Source of the DNA: Beduinella massiliensis
Lineage (GTDB): Bacteria; Bacillota; Clostridia; Christensenellales; Aristaeellaceae
Assembly: GCF_900199405.1 (NCBI RefSeq)
Contig: NZ_LT963430.1
Coordinates: 682,001-746,000 of the forward strand
Reading direction: 5' to 3'
Length of the DNA stretch: 64,000 bases
Shown: piece by piece, positions 1 to 6,921 of the stretch
Position numbering within the stretch: position 1 is the stretch's first letter
How the letters are laid out: each line of letters begins with the position of its first letter
Position numbers and translations under genes: made by a program
Notes under the pieces: model-generated
What the model saw: only the letters and a program-made list of their open reading frames with translations
Database searches by the model: none
Told to the model about the DNA's origin: nothing

Positions 1-2
1 GC

Positions 3-614
3 TGCGGCGCGCTGGAATGGCTGGAGTGCGCGGGCAACCCGGCGCTGCGGGCGCTCACCCCCGGCGGGCGGCTGCAATACCTGCGCTGCGCGGACACGGG
101 GCTGCGGGAGCTGGACGTTTCGGGCTGCGGCGCGCTGGAGTGGCTGGAGTGCGACGGGTGCCGGGACCTGCGGACGCTGCGGCTGGGGCGGCAGGCGGCG
201 CTGCGCTACCTCGCCTGCGGGGGCACGGGGCTGCGGGAGCTGGACGTTTCGGGCTGCCCGAACCTGCGGGAGTTCGCCTGCGGGGAGCTCGCACTGGAGC
301 GCTTCGTCACGCGCGAGGGGCACGCGCTGCATCTCCGGGCGGCGGGCGGCGCGGTATCGCTTTCCGACTACGAGCCCGCGACGGCGCGGGTGCGGCTCAC
401 GGCCTCGGCGGACGGGGGAGCCCGGTTCGCCGGGTGGCTGGGGCTGCCCGGGGACGCGGTCGCCGCGCAGGGCTCGTGCGCGTTCACGCTTGACCGGGAC
501 GTCTCCGTGGGCGCCCTATTTGAAAGCGCGCGCGAGCGGACGGCCTTCTGGTGGGCCGCTCCGTGCGGGGATACGCCCGCCGCGAAGGCCCCCCTGTGCC
601 GGGCCCTGCCGTGA
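3..614 (+). CDS. Leucine-rich-repeat protein, C-terminal part (5' end outside window)
   Basis: The reading frame is open from the left edge and ends at TGA 612-614, so only the C-terminal ~203 residues are seen. They contain leucine-rich repeats of the type found in surface proteins of Firmicutes: L-R-E-L-D-V-S-G-C occurs twice, interleaved with L-E-W-L-E-C and L-R-Y-L-A-C steps. After the repeats, roughly residues 125-180 (V-R-L-T-A-S-A-D-G-G-A-R-F-A-G-W ... V-S-V-G-A-L-F) resemble an InlB B-repeat-like beta domain, which often follows leucine-rich repeats in secreted adhesins. No sortase motif or C-terminal membrane anchor is visible, so export and anchoring would depend on the missing N-terminus. 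The protein is probably extracellular and binds a protein or glycan; the ligand cannot be told. A type I toxin-antitoxin array follows within 50 bp. Confidence 0.7.
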   Translation, partial: CGALEWLECAGNPALRALTPGGRLQYLRCADTGLRELDVSGCGALEWLECDGCRDLRTLRLGRQAALRYLACGGTGLRELDVSGCPNLREFACGELALERFVTREGHALHLRAAGGAVSLSDYEPATARVRLTASADGGARFAGWLGLPGDAVAAQGSCAFTLDRDVSVGALFESARERTAFWWAAPCGDTPAAKAPLCRALP

Positions 615-697
615 CGGCCTGCGCGGGAGCCGATGAAGCGCAAAAAAGAACCGCGCCCCTCTTGACGAAGGACGCGGGCGTGCTGTACAATGTAGGC

Positions 698-799
698 AGG
701 AAGGCGTCTACCTTTCAGGGTGGTTCAACCACCGAACGGCCTATGGCATTAGGGCCACGAAACCGCCAGCAGGGCAAGCTGCAAGGCGGTTTTTATTTT
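698..799 (+). ncRNA. Antisense antitoxin RNA, copy 1
   Basis: The promoter is TTGACG (662-667), 18 bp, TACAAT (686-691), with transcription expected to start near 698. The RNA would carry a GGTGGTT/AACCACC hairpin at 719-733, a GGCC/GGGCC hairpin, and a Rho-independent terminator (CCGCC 763-767 with GGCGG 785-789, then T-rich 790-799). Its 3' end overlaps the 3' end of the convergent toxin mRNA, the layout of TxpA/RatA-like and Fst-like type I systems. The antitoxin role is inferred from this layout. Confidence 0.75.
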
Positions 800-887
800 A
801 TCGTCTGTTTGATTTACCGAGCGCGTATGCACCCAGCACTAAACCGGCGACTGCGAGAAGAACGTTGAGCAATTCAACGATCGACAT
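798..887 (-). CDS. Holin-like type I toxin peptide, copy 1 (29 aa)
   Basis: This short hydrophobic peptide reads M-S-I-V-E-L-L, one membrane helix (about residues 5-22), then A-Y-A-L-G-K-S-N-R-R. A short N-terminus with a conserved Glu, one helix and a basic tail is the pattern of putative holin-like (Hol_Tox/TxpA/BsrG-type) toxins, which insert into the membrane when over-produced. The GGAGG at 896-900 lies 8 nt before ATG 887; an upstream ATG at 893 is too close to it. The mRNA promoter is TTGACG (985-990 on the complement), 18 bp, TATGAT (961-966), so the leader is about 65 nt. The toxin role is inferred from family and layout. Confidence 0.75.
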   Translation of the reverse strand: MSIVELLNVLLAVAGLVLGAYALGKSNRR

Positions 888-1083
888 ACGCATCACCTCC
901 GCTTCTGTACAGCACGTTGCGGAGGGAACCACCCTGTAAGACCTTCCTGCCTACGAACCCATCATAACAGATAAAAGGCAGCAGCGTCAATAGGCCGATT
1001 CCCGCTTGCACGGGGCCGATGAAGCGCAAAAAAGAACCGCGCCCCTCTTGACGAAGGACGCGGGTGTGCTGTACAATGTAGGC

Positions 1084-1184
1084 AGGAAGGGTGCTACCTA
1101 CAGGGTGGATATCCACCGCAACGGTCTTTGCTCTAAAGACCAAGACCGCCTGCAGGTTCGGACTGCAAGGCGGTTTTCATTTTA
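1084..1184 (+). ncRNA. Antisense antitoxin RNA, copy 2
   Basis: Promoter TTGACG (1048-1053), 18 bp, TACAAT (1072-1077). The first hairpin is GGTGGA/TCCACC instead of GGTGGT/ACCACC, and the second is GGTCTTT/AAAGACC; both are paired changes relative to copy 1, which supports the RNA structure. The terminator overlaps the toxin stop codon at 1182-1184. Confidence 0.72.
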
Positions 1185-1271
1185 TCGTCTGTTTGATTTA
1201 CCAAGCGCGTATGCGCCCAGCACTAAACCGGCGACTGCGAGAAGAACGTTGAGCAACTCAACGATCGACAT
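1182..1271 (-). CDS. Holin-like type I toxin peptide, copy 2 (29 aa)
   Basis: The peptide is identical to copy 1; the DNA differs only at silent positions (for example GAG for GAA at Glu5). It has the same ribosome binding site, leader and TTGACG-18-TATGAT promoter. Synonymous-only change in so short a gene argues that the peptide is still selected. Confidence 0.75.
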   Translation of the reverse strand: MSIVELLNVLLAVAGLVLGAYALGKSNRR

Positions 1272-1467
1272 ACGCATCACCTCCGCTTCTGTACAGCACG
1301 TTGCGGAGGAAACCACCCTGTAAGACCTTCCTGCCTACGAACCCATCATAACAGATAAAAGGCAGCAGCGTCAATAGGCCGATTCCCGCTTGCGCGGGGC
1401 CGATGAAGCGCAAAAAAGAACCGCGTCCCTCTTGACGAAGGACGCTGGCGTGCTGTACAATGTAGGC

Positions 1468-1565
1468 AGGAAGGGGACCACCTTTCAGGGCGATAGCCTC
1501 CGCTTCGGCTTTTGTCCGAAACCAAAGACCGCCAGCAGGTGCGACTGCAAGGCGGTTTTTATTTT
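1468..1565 (+). ncRNA. Antisense antitoxin RNA, copy 3
   Basis: Promoter TTGACG (1432-1437), 18 bp, TACAAT (1456-1461). The segment after the leader (cagggcgatagcctccgctt) has diverged most from the other copies, but the terminator hairpin with CCGCC/GGCGG and T-tail is kept. The specificity loop may therefore differ from copies 1, 2 and 4. Confidence 0.68.
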
Positions 1566-1653
1566 ATCGTCTGTTTGATTTACCAAGCGCGTATGCGCCC
1601 AGCACTAAACCGGCGACTGCGAGAAGAACGTTGAGCAATTCAACGATCGACAT
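1564..1653 (-). CDS. Holin-like type I toxin peptide, copy 3 (29 aa)
   Basis: The peptide is identical to copies 1 and 2, with the same GGAGG 8 nt before the ATG and the same upstream promoter. It is paired with the antisense RNA whose first hairpin is the most divergent of the four tandem copies. Confidence 0.75.
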   Translation of the reverse strand: MSIVELLNVLLAVAGLVLGAYALGKSNRR

Positions 1654-1849
1654 ACGCATCACCTCCGCTTCTGTACAGCACGTTGCGGAGGGAACCACCC
1701 TGTAAGACCTTCCTGCCTACGAACCCATCATAACAGATAAAAGGCAGCAGCGTCAATAGGCCGTTCCCGCGAACGCGGGAGCCGATGAAGCGCAAAAAAG
1801 AACCGCGCCCCTCTTGACGAAGGACGCGGGTGTGCTGTACAATGTAGGC

Positions 1850-1949
1850 AGGAAGGGTGTTGCCTACAGGGTGGATATCCACCGCAACGGTCTTTGCTCT
1901 AAAGACCAAGACCGCCTGCAGGTTCCTGCTGCAAGGCGGTTTTTATTTT
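1850..1949 (+). ncRNA. Antisense antitoxin RNA, copy 4
   Basis: Promoter TTGACG (1814-1819), 18 bp, TACAAT (1838-1843). The hairpins are GGTGGA/TCCACC and GGTCTTT/AAAGACC as in copy 2, followed by the shared terminator. Confidence 0.72.
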
Positions 1950-2037
1950 ATCGTCTGTTTGATTTACCAAGCGCGTATGCGCCCAGCACTAAACCGGCGA
2001 CTGCGAGAAGAACGTTGAGCAACTCAACGATCGACAT
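1948..2037 (-). CDS. Holin-like type I toxin peptide, copy 4 (29 aa)
   Basis: The peptide is identical to copies 1-3. It is the outermost unit of the tandem array; its promoter lies at about 2111-2140 on the complement, just before a terminator-like hairpin. Confidence 0.75.
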   Translation of the reverse strand: MSIVELLNVLLAVAGLVLGAYALGKSNRR

Positions 2038-2142
2038 ACGCATCACCTCCGCTTCTGTACAGCACGTTGCGGAGGGAACCACCCTGTAAGACCTTCCTGC
2101 CTACGAACCCATCATAACAGATAAAAGGTGACTGCGTCAATA

Positions 2143-2175
2143 GGCCGTTCCCGCTTGCGCGGGGGCCATTTTTTT
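2143..2175 (+). terminator. Rho-independent terminator closing the toxin-antitoxin array
   Basis: GGCC and CCCGC pair with GCGGG and GCC around the loop ttgc, followed by A and seven T at about 2169-2175. It would stop plus-strand transcription before the downstream SLOG/HTH gene. Confidence 0.6.
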
Positions 2176-2231
2176 ATATTCCGAAGGGCATATACATACC
2201 GTCGATTTTTTTCTCAGAGCAATTTAACTCA

Positions 2232-2289
2232 AAAGGGTTAACCTTTCTAAAAGTTATCCTGTACCCTCTATTCTATCGAATGTTTCGAT
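2232..2289. promoter_or_regulatory. Two perfect palindromes upstream of the SLOG/HTH gene
   Basis: AAAGGGTTAACCTTT (2232-2246) and ATCGAATGTTTCGAT (2275-2289) are perfect inverted repeats in the ~160-bp leader of the next gene. The following product contains an HTH, so these are candidate autoregulatory operators. No clear -35/-10 pair was assigned. Confidence 0.4.
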
Positions 2290-2333
2290 ACGGAGGCAAT
2301 CCAAAACATTTTGTTATGGGAGGGACAGGTGGC

Positions 2334-3509
2334 ATGACAACCTGCACATTTGTGGGGAGCGAGGTGTACGACCTCGACCTGTACGAGCGGCTTCAAGGCG
2401 CGGTGGAAGAGGCGGTTCGCGAGGCGGAGGAGGTCGAATTCCTGTTTTACCGGCGGGGAGCGGCGTTCAGCCACCTGTGCTACATGGCGGCGCTGCGGGC
2501 AAAGCGGCTTTATCCGAGCAAGAAGATCAGCCTGACGCTGCTGGTCCGGGCGGGCGAGGCGAAGACGGAGGACTTATACGGGTGGATGTGGCGGGAGCTG
2601 CCGTGCTGGGCCTTTGACCGGGTGGCGCCCGTGCGGATGGAGCCGGGGGAGGCGGAGCGTTCCGCCTGCCCGTGGAAGCGGATCGAGCGATGGATGGTGC
2701 GCCGGTCGGACGTGGTCATCGGCTCCTGCTACGCGGGGCTGCGGGACGGTGGATACGAGCTGCTCAGGTACGCGGCGCACCGGCGGAACGTGCGCACGGT
2801 GAACCTCGCGTGCGGGGAGACGGAAAGCTTCATTCGGGAGGCCGTGCAAAAGCTGCCGCCGGCGGAGCGCTCCATCGTAGAGCAGATCGACGCGGGGCGC
2901 ACGTTCCGCGCCATCGCGCAGGAGGCGGGCGTTTCGCCGGCGGCGATCCATGTGAAGGCGGACAGGGGCAGAAGACGCCTGCGGAAAATGGCCGGGGAGC
3001 GGCTGAAGCGGATGCGCGGGAAGCGGAAGGCGGACGTCCCGGCGGTCTGCGGCGTCCTCCTGCCGGATGGGGCCATGGGCGGCGAGCGGTTCCGGCAGAT
3101 GGCGGAAATCCTCGCAGTGGACCTGGACGTCCGCGCGTTCATGACGCTGCGGGGGAGCTGCGCGCCCGAGCGCATGTTCAGCCGCTTTCACGGGCGGGCG
3201 CTGGAATGGACGGTGGTGACCCACGACCCGGAGCTGGCCCGCGAGGCGGAGGACGCGCGGGCCGGGCAGCCCGCGTTGTCCCCCGTGCGGTACCTGTACG
3301 TCGAGGCGGAGGGAAAACCGGCGTGGGCGCGCACCCTGCGGGCCGTCCGGGCGGTGCTGGAGCGGTGCGATTACCTGATATGCGACATGCGCGCGCTCCC
3401 CGGCGTCCGCGTGCGGCGCAGCGTCGAGGGGCAGCGGGGCGTCACCGTGATCGACCTGGGGAACGCCCCGCGCGTGCTGGAACCGCGGGCGATGGATGCG
3501 TGGGAATGA
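2334..3509 (+). CDS. SLOG/DprA-like (DUF1273-type) domain protein with an internal HTH
   Basis: A 391-aa protein. The start ATG 2334 is chosen because GGGAGGGA (2318-2325) lies 8 nt upstream; a longer frame to 2280 lacks such a site. The N-terminal part (about residues 1-150) begins T-T-C-T-F-V-G-S-E and contains F-Y-R-R-G-A-A-F-S-H, resembling the DUF1273/YpsA-like branch of the SLOG (nucleotide-binding Rossmann) superfamily. Around residues 180-225 is a sigma-region-4-like HTH (L-P-P-A-E-R-S-I-V-E ... I-A-Q-E-A-G-V-S-P-A-A-I). The last ~170 residues look like a second Rossmann-like sensor segment. A nucleotide-responsive regulator is a reasonable inference, but no function is established. 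Two palindromes lie in its leader. Confidence 0.6.
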   Translation: MTTCTFVGSEVYDLDLYERLQGAVEEAVREAEEVEFLFYRRGAAFSHLCYMAALRAKRLYPSKKISLTLLVRAGEAKTEDLYGWMWRELPCWAFDRVAPVRMEPGEAERSACPWKRIERWMVRRSDVVIGSCYAGLRDGGYELLRYAAHRRNVRTVNLACGETESFIREAVQKLPPAERSIVEQIDAGRTFRAIAQEAGVSPAAIHVKADRGRRRLRKMAGERLKRMRGKRKADVPAVCGVLLPDGAMGGERFRQMAEILAVDLDVRAFMTLRGSCAPERMFSRFHGRALEWTVVTHDPELAREAEDARAGQPALSPVRYLYVEAEGKPAWARTLRAVRAVLERCDYLICDMRALPGVRVRRSVEGQRGVTVIDLGNAPRVLEPRAMDAWE

Positions 3510-3584
3510 AGGCGAAAAGGGGCCGCCGGTCTGACAGCGTCAAACCGGCGGCCCGCAAGGTTTGGGGGAATCTCGGATGTCCGT

Positions 3585-3970
3585 AGGAACCCGCGCGCGA
3601 AGGCGCGGCGCGGAAGGAACCGCTTGAGGGTGGGGGCGGTCGCAAGCCCGCCCCCACGAAAGGAGGTAGAATCCGCGGCCGCGTGCGCAAAAGCGCGGCG
3701 CGGAAGGAACCGTTCGGAAAAGGGTGCGGTACAGCCCGCGAAGTAGGTGCGGTACAGCCCGCGAAGTAGGTGCGGTACAGCCCGCGAAGTAGTGCGGTAC
3801 AGCCCGCGAAGTAGGTGCGGTACAGCCCGCGAAGTAGGTGCGGTACAGCCCGCGAAAGGGGTGCGGGCACAGCCCGCCCCCCACAAAAGGAGGTAGAATC
3901 CGCGGCCGCGTGCGCAAAAGCACGGCGCGGAAGGAACCGTTCGGAAGAGGGGTGCGGGCACAGCCCGCTG
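3585..3970. repeat. GC-rich intergenic repeat block with six 22-23-bp tandem units
   Basis: Six copies of ggtgcggtacagcccgcgaa plus agta lie head-to-tail at about 3721-3860. They are flanked by a ~75-bp direct repeat (about 3649-3720 and 3877-3953) containing aaaggaggtagaatccgcgg and gcggaaggaaccgttcgg. No gene is seen in 3510-3983. The GCGGGCACAGCCCGC element at the right end recurs at the ends of the membrane genes near 26.8-28.9 kb. Confidence 0.75.
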
Positions 3971-3983
3971 CGGCACAGCCCGC

Positions 3984-6479
3984 TTATTCGACGGTGACGG
4001 TGGTGCTCATGCCGCCCACGGTGAGGACGTGCTCGCCCGCCTCCAGCGCCAGCTCGGTGCTGATGACGCGGAACTGGCCCTCGTCCAGCGCGACGAACTT
4101 CTCGCTGACGACCTTGTCGCCGTCCAGCACCTGCACGGTCACGTGGCCGTCGGCGCCGTGGTTCTTGGCGACGTAGTGAAGCTCAAAGGGCTCGCCCGCC
4201 TTCAGCGTCGCGTTGTGCACGTCCACGGAGGTGCGCACGCGGCCGTTGGTCTCGGTCTCGACGACCGTGGCTTCCTGCGGCACGGTGAGCAGGCACAGCT
4301 CGATGTCCGCGGCGGCGGAATAGCCCATGCCGAAGTTCGCCGTCCACAGCACGTCGCCCAGGTTGGTCGGCATGTCGAGGGTGGGATTCTCGCGGGCCAT
4401 CATCGCCATGTACAGGCGCGTCGCGTCGTCCACGCCGATGTCCATTTGCAGCTCGCCCCAGGAGAGGTTGTAGTCGTCGGTGCTCTTGCCGATTTCAAAG
4501 AGCGTGGTGCCCTTGGGTTCCCTCACGCCGAAGAGCATGTCCGCGGTGATGTCCGCGTCCACGTAGCGGTAGAAGGAACCGACGGAGGCGCCGTGGTCCG
4601 GCGTGTTGCGGTAGGTCTGCATCAGGATCGCGCCGCAGTTCGCGGCCTCGAAGAGGCGCGGCTCGGTGGAGGCGACGTTGGTGCTCTCGGTGATGACCAC
4701 GACGGGCTTGCCGGCCGCCATCGCGTCCTCCATCATGTAATCGTAGGCGTCGTCGAAGGCGGTGATGTGGAAGACGCACACGTCCGCCTCTTCAAAGGTT
4801 TCCACGACCGTGCCGTAGGCGGCCAGCGCGGCCAGGTCGGCGTCCTTGATGGTGCCGTTGTTGCTGTCCACGTACAGCTTGGCGCCCTTCACGAGCGGCA
4901 GCACGCCGTCGTTCTTCAGCAGCACGGAGGATTCGACCATGACCTGCTGCTCCATCTCGGTGATCTCGGGGCGGCGGGCGGCGTTGATCTCCGCGTTGCT
5001 CAGGGGCACGGTCTGCTCCGCCTTGTACGCGTCGCTGCCGATGAGCGCGAGCGCGTCCGCCCAGTCGCGGTACGGGTCTTCAAAGCTGCCCAGGTTGAAC
5101 TTCTGCGTCAGCACGCGGCCCACGTGCTCGTCGAGGCTTTCCGCCGTGACGAGGCCGTCGCTTACGGCCTGGACGATCAGGTCCGGCAGCGCGCGGTTGC
5201 TGTTGTCGCTGTAGGCTTCGATGTCCGTGCCGGGGATCGCGCCGTAGCAGCTGAACATGTCTACGCCCGCGTTGAGGATCAGCGCGTAGCGCTCCACCGC
5301 GCTGAGCGTGGACACGTCGGTGCCGTCCGCGAGGACGCCGGTCTTGGTCATGAGGCTCGCGATGTCCAGCGGCCAGTCGAGGCACACGACGCCCTTGTAG
5401 CCCAGGGTGCCGCGCAGGATGTCGTAGGTGTCCTTGTCCATGTAGCCCTGCACGCCGGGGGTGACGCCCTCGTTGTTGTTCGTCATGACCCACTGCGTGC
5501 CCGCGTCCACGACCGCCTTCCAGCCGACGAGCCAGCTGTCGAGCAGGTTCGCCGGGGACTTGGCGTTCACGTAGGCGTTGCGCCCGCCGCGGGCGATGAA
5601 GTGCTTGGAGTGGGACTGGAAGCCCTGGTCCTCGTAAGCCTTCGTCTCGGCGGCGGACATCTCGGCGATGTAGTTGACGTCGTCGCCGTACCAGCTGCCG
5701 ATTTCGTCGCCGTAGCCGTGGAAGACCTGATGGTAGCCCAGGGCCACCGACTCCTTGGCGTACTCGGAGACGAGGTTATACAGCAGATCGGGGTCGTGGG
5801 CGACGCCCAGCGCGTAGTGCGGCATGTCGATCATGCCGCCCCAGGTGTTGTAGCTGCGGTCGCCGGAGAAGGTCGCCGGGATGCCCAGCGGCGTGTCCTC
5901 GGCGATGGACTGGATCTTGTTGAAAAGATCGAGCTGATCCTTGGGCGCGCCGGTCAGCGCGGCGATGAACGTCGTCACGTGCATGTCCTGGATCTGATAG
6001 GCCGTGGGCAGGTACGTGGCCTCGCCCACCTTGACGACGGGCTCGCGGCTGACGATGGCCGGATGCTCGGGCGTGATGGTGTTCGCGCTGCCGACGTCAT
6101 TTTGGAAGCCCGTCACGGCGGCATTGAAGTCGGTGACCGTGCTGCCGTTCTTGCCCGCGATGCAGGCGAAGATCAGCGTGCCGGCCTTGTCGCTCTCGCT
6201 CATCTGGGACAGCAGGTCCTTGACGCGCTCCTCGGTGGGCCTGCGGTAGTCCTCGTAGACGTCGAGCTGTCCGTTGCCGTTCAGGTCCTTAAAGGTCAGG
6301 CCGTCCGCCTGGATGAAGGCGTCCTTGGACGCGGCGCTCAGCCTCGCCTGGTCGCCGCTCTGCTCGATGTAGTAGAAGCCGGACGCGCTTTCCTTGACGA
6401 GGGGCTCTTCCGCCAGGCCCGTCAGACTGACCATGGAGATCGCCATGACCAACGCCATGAACAATGAGAATTTCTTCAT
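3984..6479 (-). CDS. Secreted glycoside hydrolase family 3 protein
   Basis: An 831-aa protein starting at ATG 6479, after GAGGGAGAAA. It begins with a Sec signal peptide (M-K-K-F then a hydrophobic run ending near T-G-L-A-E-E), so it acts outside the cell. D-L-N-G-N-G-Q-L-D-V-Y-E-D near residue 50 looks like a single EF-hand-type calcium loop, common in exported GH3 enzymes. The GH3 (alpha/beta)8 domain follows, with S-K-H-F and the nucleophile segment V-V-C-L-D-W (Asp about residue 368); most relatives have S-D-W at this point. The second alpha/beta domain and a C-terminal fibronectin-like domain follow. It is probably a beta-glucosidase or beta-xylosidase type enzyme; the substrate cannot be given. 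No partner gene is adjacent. Confidence 0.85.
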   Translation of the reverse strand: MKKFSLFMALVMAISMVSLTGLAEEPLVKESASGFYYIEQSGDQARLSAASKDAFIQADGLTFKDLNGNGQLDVYEDYRRPTEERVKDLLSQMSESDKAGTLIFACIAGKNGSTVTDFNAAVTGFQNDVGSANTITPEHPAIVSREPVVKVGEATYLPTAYQIQDMHVTTFIAALTGAPKDQLDLFNKIQSIAEDTPLGIPATFSGDRSYNTWGGMIDMPHYALGVAHDPDLLYNLVSEYAKESVALGYHQVFHGYGDEIGSWYGDDVNYIAEMSAAETKAYEDQGFQSHSKHFIARGGRNAYVNAKSPANLLDSWLVGWKAVVDAGTQWVMTNNNEGVTPGVQGYMDKDTYDILRGTLGYKGVVCLDWPLDIASLMTKTGVLADGTDVSTLSAVERYALILNAGVDMFSCYGAIPGTDIEAYSDNSNRALPDLIVQAVSDGLVTAESLDEHVGRVLTQKFNLGSFEDPYRDWADALALIGSDAYKAEQTVPLSNAEINAARRPEITEMEQQVMVESSVLLKNDGVLPLVKGAKLYVDSNNGTIKDADLAALAAYGTVVETFEEADVCVFHITAFDDAYDYMMEDAMAAGKPVVVITESTNVASTEPRLFEAANCGAILMQTYRNTPDHGASVGSFYRYVDADITADMLFGVREPKGTTLFEIGKSTDDYNLSWGELQMDIGVDDATRLYMAMMARENPTLDMPTNLGDVLWTANFGMGYSAAADIELCLLTVPQEATVVETETNGRVRTSVDVHNATLKAGEPFELHYVAKNHGADGHVTVQVLDGDKVVSEKFVALDEGQFRVISTELALEAGEHVLTVGGMSTTVTVE

Positions 6480-6921
6480 GTTCGTTTCTCCCTCATGATG
6501 TCGCTTAGGAGTGTTCCAACGCTTGGCGGGCGCGAAAGGCCTCGGCCGATGACCCGCGCCCCCGCCGGGCACCGATGGACGGCGGTAATGGATAGGCCGC
6601 CGGACGGTTGCCACTTGGCATTCATTATAAATAAGAAATCATGGAGTGCTATGGAAATTCCGGCACAGGCGCCCGGAATTTCCGAGTGCAGGGACGCCCT
6701 TACAGGGAATATCCGGCACAATCGTCCAAATATCCGATACGCGGGCGGGGAAAGGAGGGAGCGGCCGCCCCCGCCCGTTTGGCCGGAGGGGCGCCCAAAA
6801 CACGATCCGATGAAAGTTTGCTGAAGGCGTCGAAATCTCGCTGCCAAAATGCTATAATGGCTGGGAATTACCCTGCGCGGGCCCGAACGGGCGGCAGCGC
6901 GCGGGGGCTTGGGAGAACGCC
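6480..6921. other. Divergent intergenic region between GH3 and sensor kinase genes
   Basis: This 442-bp stretch has no convincing ORF. It includes TATAAT (6853-6858) with an upstream TG, an extended -10 for the kinase gene, and a minus-strand TATAAT (complement of 6624-6629) in an AT-rich patch that may serve the glycosidase. No matching -35 box was found for the latter. Confidence 0.4.

Larger units (their letters stand above)
630..2150. repeat. Tandem array of four ~384-bp type I toxin-antitoxin modules
   Basis: Four near-identical units begin at about 632, 1018, 1402 and 1784 (the sequence gatgaagcgcaaaaaagaac), a period of 382-386 bp. Each unit holds a plus-strand promoter and structured RNA, a minus-strand 29-codon toxin gene, and a minus-strand promoter. 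Differences inside the toxin genes are synonymous, while the RNA stems change in a paired way, so both products appear to be under selection. Confidence 0.9.

Noticed and set aside
630-2150. MITE-like element with terminal inverted repeats
   Set aside because: Both promoters lie outside the inverted repeats, yet they are copied with each unit, and no target duplication is seen. Shared RNA leaders explain the repeats better.
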